A DNA stretch of 64,000 nt, from positions 62,001 to 126,000 of the forward strand of contig CANJJS010000002.1 in NCBI GenBank assembly GCA_947474705.1. Direction: 5' to 3'. A model generated the notes under the pieces. That model did no database searches. It saw nothing but the letters and a program-made list of their open reading frames with translations, and was not told the origin of the DNA. This document shows, piece by piece, positions 1 through 7,166 of this stretch. The position numbers and the translations under genes are program-made. The stretch comes from Acetobacteraceae bacterium. Its GTDB lineage: Bacteria; Pseudomonadota; Alphaproteobacteria; Acetobacterales; Acetobacteraceae. The stretch's first letter is position 1, and each line of letters starts with the position of its first letter.

Positions 1-926
1 CGGCACTGTCCGACGGCGATCTGAAGGCGGCGATTGTCGCGGACGGGGTCGATGTCTTGATCGATCTGGCCGGGCATACGGCGACTCACCGTCTGGGCGT
101 GTTCGCCAAACGGGCCGCGCCGGTGCAGGCGACGTTTTTGGGGTATCCACATTCGACCGGGCTTTCGGAAATGGACTGGCTGATCGGCGATGCCGTCGTC
201 AGCCCGTCCGAACACGCGTCATTGTTCGTGGAAGGCATCGCGCAAATGCCTGACAGTGTCTTTTGTTGGGCGCCGGCGGAGACCTGGCCGCTGCCCCCGG
301 TCCGCCCGCCCGGCGCGCCGGTTACGTTCGGATCGTTTAACAACGCGATGAAGCTTTCTCCTGTCACGATTGCGTTGTGGTCGGAGGTTTTGGACGCCAC
401 GCCGGGCTCGCGGATGCTGTTAAAGGCGCCGTCGTTGCGCGATCCGGCGGTTCAGGCGCGCTTCGCGGCGTTGTTCCGGGAACGCGGTATTTCCCGGGAG
501 CGGCTGGAATTCCGGGGGCCCAGCGGGCTCGACGAGATGATGCGCGAATATGGCGATATCGACATCGCGCTCGACCCGGTGCCGTATAATGGCGGCACGA
601 CGACATTGCAGGCGTTGTGGATGGGCGTGCCGGTGGTGAGCCTGGAAGGCGGGAATTTCGTGTCCCGCATGGGGGCGAGTTTTCTGCGGACGCTGGGCCG
701 GGCGGATTTCGTGGCGTCGAACGCGGCGGAATATGTCCGGATCGCCACGGGGCTGGCGGGGGACAAGGCGGGGTTACGGACGGGGCGGGCGGCGTTTCGG
801 GCGCGGATGGCGGCGTCGCCCTTGTGCGGGATCGAGGCGTATACGGAGGCGTTTGGCGCGTTGTCGCGGCGGATGTGGGAGGTGTATCGCATGGGCGGGC
901 GGGAACGTCTGATTCGTGCCACCTGA
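1..926 (+). CDS. SPINDLY/OGT-type protein glycosyltransferase (GT41), C-terminal part
   Basis: This is the catalytic C-terminal part of a GT41 O-GlcNAc-transferase-like enzyme, a cytoplasmic family that transfers a nucleotide-activated sugar to protein Ser/Thr. The frame is open to the left edge (first full codon at position 3), so the N-terminal part, normally TPR repeats, lies outside the window. Family marks seen are DVLIDLAGHT near the edge, VQATFLGYPHSTG, VTFGSFNNAMKLSP, the donor-site segment DIALDPVPYNGGTTT followed by ALWMGVPVVSLEG, and a C-terminal helix ending in MWEVY. In alphaproteobacteria such enzymes often modify flagellin or surface proteins, but no partner is visible here. 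The next gene is convergent, and a repeat-rich gap follows. Confidence 0.9.
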   Translation, partial: ALSDGDLKAAIVADGVDVLIDLAGHTATHRLGVFAKRAAPVQATFLGYPHSTGLSEMDWLIGDAVVSPSEHASLFVEGIAQMPDSVFCWAPAETWPLPPVRPPGAPVTFGSFNNAMKLSPVTIALWSEVLDATPGSRMLLKAPSLRDPAVQARFAALFRERGISRERLEFRGPSGLDEMMREYGDIDIALDPVPYNGGTTTLQALWMGVPVVSLEGGNFVSRMGASFLRTLGRADFVASNAAEYVRIATGLAGDKAGLRTGRAAFRARMAASPLCGIEAYTEAFGALSRRMWEVYRMGGRERLIRAT

Positions 927-1000
927 AAAGCCGGCCCATTCGGGGGCCCGTAAGGTGCCAGAAAGATGGGCTTGTGCCGCGCCCTGCCCCCGGGACAGGC

Positions 1001-1204
1001 CCTACGGTGGTCGTACATCCGCGGAATGAAAATCCGCCGTCTGGCACTCACTCTCCTCGTCATGGCCCGGCCTGGTCGGGCCACCGGGAGTGCCTGAAAG
1101 GCGGGATTGTGCCGCTTCCGGTCCCCCGAGCGGGTCGGGGGATGACGAGGAGATGTTGTGCCTGACTTCGAATTTTCATTCCGTGGATGTACGGCCACCG
1201 TAGG
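1001..1204. repeat. MITE-like element with 36-bp terminal inverted repeats
   Basis: The arms 1001-1036 and 1169-1204 are inverted repeats matching at 33 of 36 positions by eye (the left arm starts CCTACGGTGGTCGTACATCC). They enclose about 132 bp with no believable gene. The interior, about 1055-1150, is a dispersed repeat whose reverse complement recurs at 45727-45816: both copies contain CGTCATCCCCCGACCC and CGGGCCATGACGAGGAGAG. The element sits between the convergent ends of the glycosyltransferase and monooxygenase genes. The gap 927-1372 holds nothing else except a G14 run. Non-autonomous transposition (MITE) is an inference from the structure; a REP/BIME-type repeat is the alternative. 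Confidence 0.7.
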
Positions 1205-1211
1205 ATGGCGA

Positions 1212-1225
1212 GGGGGGGGGGGGGG
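1212..1225. repeat. poly-G tract of 14 Gs
   Basis: An uninterrupted run of 14 G lies 8 bp beyond the right arm of the 204-bp inverted-repeat element, in the gap between two convergent genes. Such tracts are slippage-prone. This one is downstream of both neighbours, so a promoter-spacing switch is unlikely. It could also be a sequencing or assembly length artefact. Confidence 0.85.
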
Positions 1226-1372
1226 AGACGGTTCTTCGATGTCGGACGGCTTCGTGGCCGGGGAAATCCGGCGATCGGGCAGCCGATCGCGACTCGTTGT
1301 CCGAGGTGGCTGGTTCTGGCGCGCCATGGGCTGCCGGCCGGGGGAGACCCGGCGACGCCAGGGCGGAGGCTT

Positions 1373-3013
1373 TTATGTCAGCGACAGTTCCCGGTATCCC
1401 GCCGCCGCGACGGTGTCGCAGCGCTGGCGGAATGCCGGGTGGCCGCCGCTGTAACGCATGACTTTGCGGACATGTTTGCCTTCGACGTTGCGGTTGATCC
1501 CGGTCATCCACGAGTCAACCTCTGTGAACAGCAGGCCATCGTTCGTCGCGAGCACGTGATCGGTCCAGGCTTTGGCGGCATCCGGGGTCGCGTCGATGCG
1601 TGTTTTGCCGTGTTCGTTCGCATGGCGGATCAGTCCGGTGACCCAGTCGGAGGTATATTCGACCGCGCGCGGGAAATTGCCTAATCCGGCGTGCGGGCCC
1701 ATCACCATCATGAAGTTGGGGAATCCGTCGACCAAAATGCCCAGGAATGTGGTGGGACCGTCGCGCCATTTGTCTTTGAGGGAGAGGCCGCCGGTGCCGC
1801 GGATGTCGATCCGGTCGAAGGCGCCGGTGATGGCGTCGAAGCCGGTGGCATAGATAATCATATCGAATTCGTATTTCGCGTCCGAGGTCTCGATGCCATC
1901 CGGTCCGATGCGTTCGATCGGGGTTTCGTTGAGATCGACGAGTTTCACGTTTGGCTGGTTGTAAACCTCGAAATACCCGCTTTCGAGCGGCACGCGGCGC
2001 ATGCCGAAGCCGTGATTTTTCGGCACGAGCTTTTCGGCGGTCGCCGGATCCTTGACGCGCTCGCGAATTTTGCGCGCGAGGTAATCCGACATCAGTTTGT
2101 TGGCTTCGCGGTCCATCAGGACGTCGCGGAAATTGCCCATCCAGATGCCGAAGCCCGGTTCGCCGTAGAGTTTTTCCCAGAAGGCTTCGCGTTCGGCCTC
2201 GGAGACCTCGAACACCGATCGGGGGTCGGTGGCGTGGATGAAGCAGCCGACGGTTTCCTGGCAGCGGGCGAAGATGTCGGCGTAGTTTTCGCGGATGTTC
2301 CGCATTTCCTCTGGCGTGACCCTGGAATTGTGCAAAGGGGCGGACCATTGCGCGGTGCGCTGGAACACCGTCAGGCGGGCGGCGGTTTTCGCGACTTCCG
2401 TGATGGTCTGGATGCCGGTCGCGCCGGTGCCGATCACGGCGACGCGTTTGCCTGCGAAGCTGACGGGTTCCTTGGGCCAGTTATGTGTGTGGCACGACTG
2501 GCCCTTGAAGCTTTCGACGCCGGGGATGCGCGGCAGGGTTGGCGCCGAGAGCACGCCGACGGCGGTGACCAGCAGCCGCGCGGTCTGTTGGGTGCCGTCG
2601 CCGAGCGTGACTTTCCAGAGCCGGCCGTCTTCCTGGTAGTGCGCCGAGGTCACGACGGTGTCGAACTGGATATCGCGGCGCAGGTCGAACCGGTCGGCGA
2701 CGTGGTTCAAATAGCGTTCGGTTTCCGGCTGGCTGGCGAAATGTTCTTCCCAGTCCCACTCGTCGAGCAATTCCTTGGAAAAGGAGTAGCCGTAGGTCCA
2801 GCTTTCTGAATCGAAGCGCGCGCCGGGGTAGCGGTTCCAGTACCAGGTGCCGCCGACGCCCGACCCGGCCTCGAACACGCGCACGGTCATGCCGAGTTCG
2901 CGCAGGCGGTAGAGTTGGTAGAGGCCGGAGACACCGGCGCCAATGACGATCGCGTCGAAATCGGGGGTGGTTCGCGCCATTGGCTGGCGCGCGGTTTCGG
3001 TTGCGACGTTCAT
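1373..3013 (-). CDS. Baeyer-Villiger-type flavin monooxygenase (copy 1)
   Basis: The predicted 546-residue FAD- and NADPH-dependent monooxygenase would insert one oxygen from O2 into a ketone to give an ester or lactone. It has an N-terminal FAD Rossmann motif (VIGAGVSGLYQLYRL), GGTWYWNRYPGARFD typical of cyclohexanone/steroid-type enzymes, the BVMO fingerprint FKGQSCHTHNWP (FxGxxxHxxxWP), the NADPH motif VIGTGATGIQ, and ATGFDAITG near the end. The start at 3013 is preceded by AGGGAGA. A longer frame reaches back to 3154, but there it merely reads through 17-bp tandem repeats. It lies 183 bp downstream of a paralogue on the same strand. The substrate is not readable from sequence. Confidence 0.92.
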   Translation of the reverse strand: MNVATETARQPMARTTPDFDAIVIGAGVSGLYQLYRLRELGMTVRVFEAGSGVGGTWYWNRYPGARFDSESWTYGYSFSKELLDEWDWEEHFASQPETERYLNHVADRFDLRRDIQFDTVVTSAHYQEDGRLWKVTLGDGTQQTARLLVTAVGVLSAPTLPRIPGVESFKGQSCHTHNWPKEPVSFAGKRVAVIGTGATGIQTITEVAKTAARLTVFQRTAQWSAPLHNSRVTPEEMRNIRENYADIFARCQETVGCFIHATDPRSVFEVSEAEREAFWEKLYGEPGFGIWMGNFRDVLMDREANKLMSDYLARKIRERVKDPATAEKLVPKNHGFGMRRVPLESGYFEVYNQPNVKLVDLNETPIERIGPDGIETSDAKYEFDMIIYATGFDAITGAFDRIDIRGTGGLSLKDKWRDGPTTFLGILVDGFPNFMMVMGPHAGLGNFPRAVEYTSDWVTGLIRHANEHGKTRIDATPDAAKAWTDHVLATNDGLLFTEVDSWMTGINRNVEGKHVRKVMRYSGGHPAFRQRCDTVAAAGYRELSLT

Positions 3014-3036
3014 TCTGGATTCTCCCTTTGGCGGCT

Positions 3037-3104
3037 TTGCCGGTGTTTTCTCTGGGCCGGTGTTTTCTCTGGGCCGGTGTTTTTTCAGGGCCGGTGTTTT
3101 TTCA
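3037..3104. repeat. four tandem 17-bp repeats in the leader of the monooxygenase
   Basis: Four head-to-tail 17-bp units (GGGCCGGTGTTTTCTCT and a TTTTTCA-ended variant; the first unit begins TT instead of GG) lie at 3037-3053, 3054-3070, 3071-3087 and 3088-3104. They begin 24 bp upstream of the start codon at 3013 on the minus strand. Because 17 is not a multiple of 3 the array is not a coding repeat. It occupies the intergenic region between the two monooxygenase genes, so copy-number changes would alter the leader or promoter spacing of the downstream gene. Confidence 0.85.
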
Positions 3105-3196
3105 GGCGCGAGGGTTGCCGAGTCCCCGCTCGAAGGCAAGGCCGGTCCCGCCAAAATGCATATTTTTGACAGGTCCGGCCAAGGACGCCGCGATGG

Positions 3197-4831
3197 CTAT
3201 TCCGCCGCCATCGCCTGTTCGTCTTCGAAACGGAAACCCTTATAGCCTTCCGCCACGACCTTGTCGCAGATTTCCCGGTATCTGCCGACGCCGGCGATAT
3301 ACGGCATGAACAGCCGCGGCTTGCCCGGAATATTGGCGCCCATGTACCAGGAGTTCGCCTGCGGGAACAAGGTTTTGTAGGCCACTTCCTGCACGTGATC
3401 GACCCATTCGTCCTCGGCCGCGCGTTCCGGCTCGACGATCGCGAGGCCGCGATCGCGCATATGGACGATGGTGTCGGCCACGAGATCCACGTGCTGTTCG
3501 ATGGACATGATCATGTTGCTTTTCACCGAGGGGCTGCCGGGTCCGGTGATCATGAACAGATTGGGAAAATGCTCGGTCATCAGGCCGAGATAGGTGCGTG
3601 GCCCCGCCGCCCACTTGGTCTTCAGTTCCAGGCCCGCGCGTCCGCGGATGTCGACATTGAACAGGGTGCCGGTCATGGCGTCGAAGCCGGTCGCGAAGAC
3701 GATGCCATCGAACTCGAAAGCGCGTCCGTTCACCGTCAGGCCCTTGGCCGTCAACCGCTCGATCGGAGTCTGGCTGATGTCCACGAGTTCGACGTTGCCG
3801 CGGTTGTAAGTCTCGAAATACCCGGTATCGACGCATAACCGTTTGGTGCCGATGGGATGGGTTGTCGGGCAGAGCACTTCCGCTGTCGCCGGGTCTTTCA
3901 CGATCCCCCGGATTTTGTTACGGACGAATTCCGCCATCGTGTCGTTGGCCTCGCGGTTCGTCATGATATCGTTGAACGCGCCCAGGAAGCCGGAGCCGCC
4001 GATCCGCCAGCGCTCCTCGTAGGTGGCCAGCCGCTCTTCCTCGCTGACTTCCAGCGCGGATTTGTTGTTGAGTTCGCGCAGCACGCCATTCGGCATGCGG
4101 CGCATTTCGTCGCGCTTTTCCGCGTAGCCGTCTTTCCACGCGTTCGCGTAATCGGCGGTCATCGGATGGTTGCGCGAGGGGATGGTGAAATTCGCCTGGC
4201 GCTGGAAGACCGTCAGATGCGCGGCTTCCTCGGCGATCACCGGGATCGACTGGATGGCGGAGGAGCCGGTGCCGATGACCGCCACCCGCATACCGGCGAA
4301 GCTGACTTTTTCATGTGGCCAGCGGCCGGTGTGCCAGGTTTTGCCGGTGTAGTCCGCGAGCCCCTCGAAATTCGGGATTTGCGCGGTGGAGATGCAGCCG
4401 CCGGCCATGACGAAATGCCGGGCGCGGATTTTTTCGCCGGTGCTGGTTTCGATTTTCCACAGACGGGCGCTTTCGTCGTAATGCGCGGCGCGCACTTCGG
4501 TCTCGAAATCGATGTGCGGGCGCAGGCCGAAGCGGTCCGTGACATGATCGGCGTAAGCGCGGATGTCGGCGTGACCGGAGAATTTCTCGGGCCAGTTCCA
4601 GTCTTGTTGCAGATCCTCGTCGAAGCCATAGGAATATTGCATGCTTTCCACGTCGCAGCGCGCGCCGGGATAGCGGTTCCAGTACCAGGTCCCGCCCACG
4701 CCGTCGCCGCGTTCGAAACAGCGTGTGGAAAATCCCTGTTTCCGCAAGCGGTGCAGCAGATAGAGACCGGAGAAACCGGCGCCGACGATGACGGCGTCGA
4801 CGGACGATGCTTTGGTGGGGGATGTGGGCAT
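3197..4831 (-). CDS. Baeyer-Villiger-type flavin monooxygenase (copy 2)
   Basis: The predicted 544-residue paralogue of the downstream monooxygenase has the same order of motifs: VIVGAGFSGLYLLHRL for FAD, GGTWYWNRYPGARCDVES, a BVMO-like fingerprint YTGKTWHTGRWP, VIGTGSSAIQ for NADPH, and ATGFDAMTGTLFN. The fingerprint begins with Y where FxGxxxHxxxW has F, a tolerated variant that may shift substrate range. The start at 4831 follows GAGGAAG; the frame is open far upstream but carries no homology there. The side-by-side paralogues suggest duplication followed by divergence and oxidation of related cyclic or long-chain ketones. That is inference. Confidence 0.92.
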   Translation of the reverse strand: MPTSPTKASSVDAVIVGAGFSGLYLLHRLRKQGFSTRCFERGDGVGGTWYWNRYPGARCDVESMQYSYGFDEDLQQDWNWPEKFSGHADIRAYADHVTDRFGLRPHIDFETEVRAAHYDESARLWKIETSTGEKIRARHFVMAGGCISTAQIPNFEGLADYTGKTWHTGRWPHEKVSFAGMRVAVIGTGSSAIQSIPVIAEEAAHLTVFQRQANFTIPSRNHPMTADYANAWKDGYAEKRDEMRRMPNGVLRELNNKSALEVSEEERLATYEERWRIGGSGFLGAFNDIMTNREANDTMAEFVRNKIRGIVKDPATAEVLCPTTHPIGTKRLCVDTGYFETYNRGNVELVDISQTPIERLTAKGLTVNGRAFEFDGIVFATGFDAMTGTLFNVDIRGRAGLELKTKWAAGPRTYLGLMTEHFPNLFMITGPGSPSVKSNMIMSIEQHVDLVADTIVHMRDRGLAIVEPERAAEDEWVDHVQEVAYKTLFPQANSWYMGANIPGKPRLFMPYIAGVGRYREICDKVVAEGYKGFRFEDEQAMAAE

Positions 4832-4971
4832 GGGACGCTTCCTCGATCGTATGGCCCGGACGTGCCGGTGCCGGCCGCTGGTTCGGCCTCTTGGGGGTGT
4901 CGGTTCCCCGCAGGCTGGCCACAGCGGCCGCGTCCGGTCAAGCGGCGAGATCGGCCGCATGGCGCGCGACG

Positions 4972-5694
4972 TTACCCCAGCAACCGCTTCACCGCTTCGT
5001 CCGGGTCGCGCATGAACCGCCGCATGTCCCGCCAGTGCGGCACATCCACCAGATCGCGCCGGGAGATCCCGTCTTCGCCGATCCAAAGTAGGTCCGCGCC
5101 GGGATGGCTCATCAATAGCGGCGAGTGGGTCGCGACGATGGCCTGGGATCGCCCGTCTTTGTGCAGATCGTCCAACAAACACAATAAAGCCATTTGGCGT
5201 TGGGGCGACAGGCCAGTTTCCGGTTCGTCGAGCAAGTAGAGCAGGCTTTCGCTCGCGTCGACGCGCGCGGTCAGCAGCGACAGCACGCCTTCGCCGCGGC
5301 TTTGTTCTTCCGCCAGCCGCCATTCTCCGGTCGCGGGCATGGGCAACCGGCCCGCGCGCGCCATGGTTTCCGCGAAGCGGTCGGCGCGCAGGAACAGGCC
5401 GCGGAGGCGCCGGGTCGCGAAGCGGGCTTCCACCGCGTCCGACAATGCCGTCGCGTCGCGTTCGGCGTCGGTTTCCGCGTAGCTTTCGCCGCCGCCGGGC
5501 CGGATGCCGCAGCGTGCCGCCAGCGCTTCCAGCAGGGTTGTTTTGCCCGATCCGTTCTCGCCGATCAGAAACGTCAATGGCGCGCGCAGATCGACGGACA
5601 CCGGGCCGTGCCGCAGGAACGCCAGCCGTTCCACGCGTTCCCCGCCGCGTGCCGGATCGATCCGGAATCCGCTTAACAACCGTGCCCGCGCCAT
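4972..5694 (-). CDS. AAA/ABC-like predicted ATPase (COG3910 type)
   Basis: The 240-residue single-domain ATPase has Walker A GENGSGKTTLLEALA, an ABC-like signature followed by Walker B (LLDEPETGLSPQRQ), and the C-terminal ATHSPLLMSHPGADLLWI segment characteristic of the small COG3910 predicted ATPases. The ATG at 5694 is chosen because homology begins immediately (residues MARARLLSG) and GGAGTGAGG precedes it; a GTG at 5700 is an alternative. It is divergent from the GlcG-like gene and upstream of the monooxygenases on the same strand with a 140-bp gap. These proteins resemble SMC/RecF-type heads and are sometimes seen in defence loci, but no nuclease or other partner is adjacent. The role is unknown. 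Confidence 0.85.
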   Translation of the reverse strand: MARARLLSGFRIDPARGGERVERLAFLRHGPVSVDLRAPLTFLIGENGSGKTTLLEALAARCGIRPGGGESYAETDAERDATALSDAVEARFATRRLRGLFLRADRFAETMARAGRLPMPATGEWRLAEEQSRGEGVLSLLTARVDASESLLYLLDEPETGLSPQRQMALLCLLDDLHKDGRSQAIVATHSPLLMSHPGADLLWIGEDGISRRDLVDVPHWRDMRRFMRDPDEAVKRLLG

Positions 5695-5798
5695 CCTCAC
5701 TCCGAACGCCGCCCCACTGTGGGACGAAATGTCCCCCATTGCACGCGCGACATGGGCCCCGTTACGGTGCGACCGATCAACGGGAGGAACCAGAACCC

Positions 5799-6341
5799 AT
5801 GCGTAAACTCGCTCTCGCGGCCCTGTGCGGTGCCGCGCTCTTTTCCGGTCAGACCCAGGCGCAGGCGCCGGCGGCGGCTCCGGCCGCGATTCCGGAGGCG
5901 ATGCCGTTCGATATTCCTTATGGCACGCCCATTTCGCTCGACGATGCCCACAAGGCTTTGGCGGCGGCGGTGACCGAGGCCAAGAAGCACAAGTGGAAGA
6001 TGGCCATCGCGGTGGTCGATCCCGCCGGCAATTTGATCGCGCACGCGACGATGGATGGGACGCAGTATGGCTCGATCGCGTTCTCCCAGGCGAAGGCGCG
6101 GACATCGGCGCAGTTCCGGCGTCCGAGCAAGGTGTTCGCGGATGTCATCAATGGCGCGAGTGGCACGCCCTCCCCGGCGACGCTGAGCGTGCTGCTGGGG
6201 TCGCAGGGCGCGGCGTCGGAGGGCGGGTTCCCGATCGTGAAGGACGGCAAGTTGATTGGCGCGATTGGCGCCAGCGGCGGGATCGCGACGCAGGACGGGG
6301 TGACGGCGAAGGCGGGCCTCGCCGCGCTCGGCATCAACTGA
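5799..6341 (+). CDS. secreted GlcG/HbpS-family (DUF336) protein
   Basis: The 180-residue protein has a signal peptide (MRKLALAALCGAALFSGQTQAQA, cleavage probably after AQA), a Pro/Ala linker and a full GlcG/HbpS domain: ISLDDAHKALAAAVTEAKK, IAVVDPAGNLIAHATMDG, SIAFSQAKARTSAQFRRPS, GGFPIVKDGKLIGAIGASGG and an Ala-rich end. The family binds haem or is linked to glycolate and other oxidation pathways; exact roles differ. CGGGAGGA precedes the ATG at 5799. The signal sequence places it in the periplasm. It is divergent from the ATPase gene and convergent with gapR. Confidence 0.9.
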   Translation: MRKLALAALCGAALFSGQTQAQAPAAAPAAIPEAMPFDIPYGTPISLDDAHKALAAAVTEAKKHKWKMAIAVVDPAGNLIAHATMDGTQYGSIAFSQAKARTSAQFRRPSKVFADVINGASGTPSPATLSVLLGSQGAASEGGFPIVKDGKLIGAIGASGGIATQDGVTAKAGLAALGIN

Positions 6342-6369
6342 TGGGCATGGGCCCCTGGTCCGCGGCCGG

Positions 6370-6397
6370 GGCCCCTGAACCCGTTAGAACGGGGGCC
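6370..6397 (+). terminator. GC-rich hairpin between convergent genes
   Basis: CCCGTTAGAACGGG (6380-6393) is a perfect short hairpin, extended outward by GGCC/GGCC. It lies 28 bp after the GlcG-like stop and before the convergent gapR stop. There is no T tract, so its function as a terminator is only suggested by position. Confidence 0.35.
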
Positions 6398-6444
6398 GTC
6401 CGCGGCGGTTCGACAGCCTAAGCAGGCCCCCGCCCGCGCCGCTC

Positions 6445-6711
6445 TCACATCCCAAGCGCGTGCCGGTAAACATCCAGCAGCGTCTCCAGTTCCTCCACCT
6501 CCGCCGCCTCTTGCTTGCGGATCCGGATCAACTGGCGCAGCACTTTCACGTCGAACCCCGCCGACTTCGCTTCCTGGTAGATGTCCTTGATATCGGCGCC
6601 CAGAGCCTTGCGCTCTTCCTCCAGACGCTCGATCCGCTCGACGAGGCTCCGCAACCGTTGCGCGGTCTCGGTGCCGGTCGCGAGTTGTTCGCGTTCGATC
6701 GGTTTCGCCAT
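6445..6711 (-). CDS. gapR: GapR-family (DUF2312) nucleoid-associated protein
   Basis: The 88-residue protein matches the DUF2312/GapR family along its whole length: TAQRLRSLVERIERLEEER, ALGADIKDIYQEAKSAGFD, KVLRQLIRIRKQ and EELETLLDVYRHALGM. In Caulobacter, GapR forms a coiled-coil clamp on overtwisted DNA ahead of polymerases and the replisome and assists topoisomerases. The extended heptad helices here fit that. The ATG at 6711 follows GGAGATG. It is downstream of and close to the DUF1244 gene on the same strand (54-bp gap), an arrangement compatible with cotranscription. Confidence 0.93.
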   Translation of the reverse strand: MAKPIEREQLATGTETAQRLRSLVERIERLEEERKALGADIKDIYQEAKSAGFDVKVLRQLIRIRKQEAAEVEELETLLDVYRHALGM

Positions 6712-6765
6712 CGGACATCTCCAGGCCAGTGAAAGCGGGCGGGGTAGCGGGCGGGCCGCCCCCGG

Positions 6766-7077
6766 TCAATGACCGGGATTGGCTTTCGCGAAGGCGGCCT
6801 TCTGCTCGGCGGTGGCTTCTTTCTGATACTTCGCCTGCCATTCCTTGTACGGCATGCCGTAGACAACTTCCCGCGCGTCGGGATCGGCGATGGCGATGCC
6901 CTTGGCGTCCGCCTCTTCCCGGTACCAGCGGCTGAGGCAGTTCCGGCAGAACCCCGCCAGATTCATCATGTCGATGTTCTGGACGTCGGTCCGATCGCGC
7001 AGATGGGCGACCAGGCGGCGGAAGGCGGCGGCTTCCAGTTCGGTCGTGGTGGCGGAGTCCAGTTCGGGGATGGCCAT
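6766..7077 (-). CDS. DUF1244 family protein
   Basis: The 103-residue cytoplasmic protein of the DUF1244 family is recognised by AAAFRRLVAHLRDRTDVQNID, MMNLAGFCRNCLSRWY, EEADAKGI, DAREVVYGMPYKEWQAKYQ and a charged tail. The two cysteines in FCRNC are conserved in the family; the function is not established. The ATG at 7077 has AGGAGAAAC in front, whereas a longer open frame upstream shows no homology. It is divergent from the glycerate kinase gene (89 bp between starts). Confidence 0.9.
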   Translation of the reverse strand: MAIPELDSATTTELEAAAFRRLVAHLRDRTDVQNIDMMNLAGFCRNCLSRWYREEADAKGIAIADPDAREVVYGMPYKEWQAKYQKEATAEQKAAFAKANPGH

Positions 7078-7166
7078 GGTGTTTCTCCTGGTTGGGCGGG
7101 TAAACAGGGACCCGCGGTCGTGCTTCCCCATATAGTGTCGCCGCGTCCGGATGGAGAGTGCAAGAG

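Noticed and set aside
1212-1225. G14 tract as a phase-variation switch
   Set aside because: It is outside any credible reading frame and downstream of both flanking genes.
3014-3154. N-terminal extension of the first monooxygenase
   Set aside because: The extra 47 residues come from 17-bp tandem repeats that shift frame at each unit; the ribosome site is at the 3013 start.
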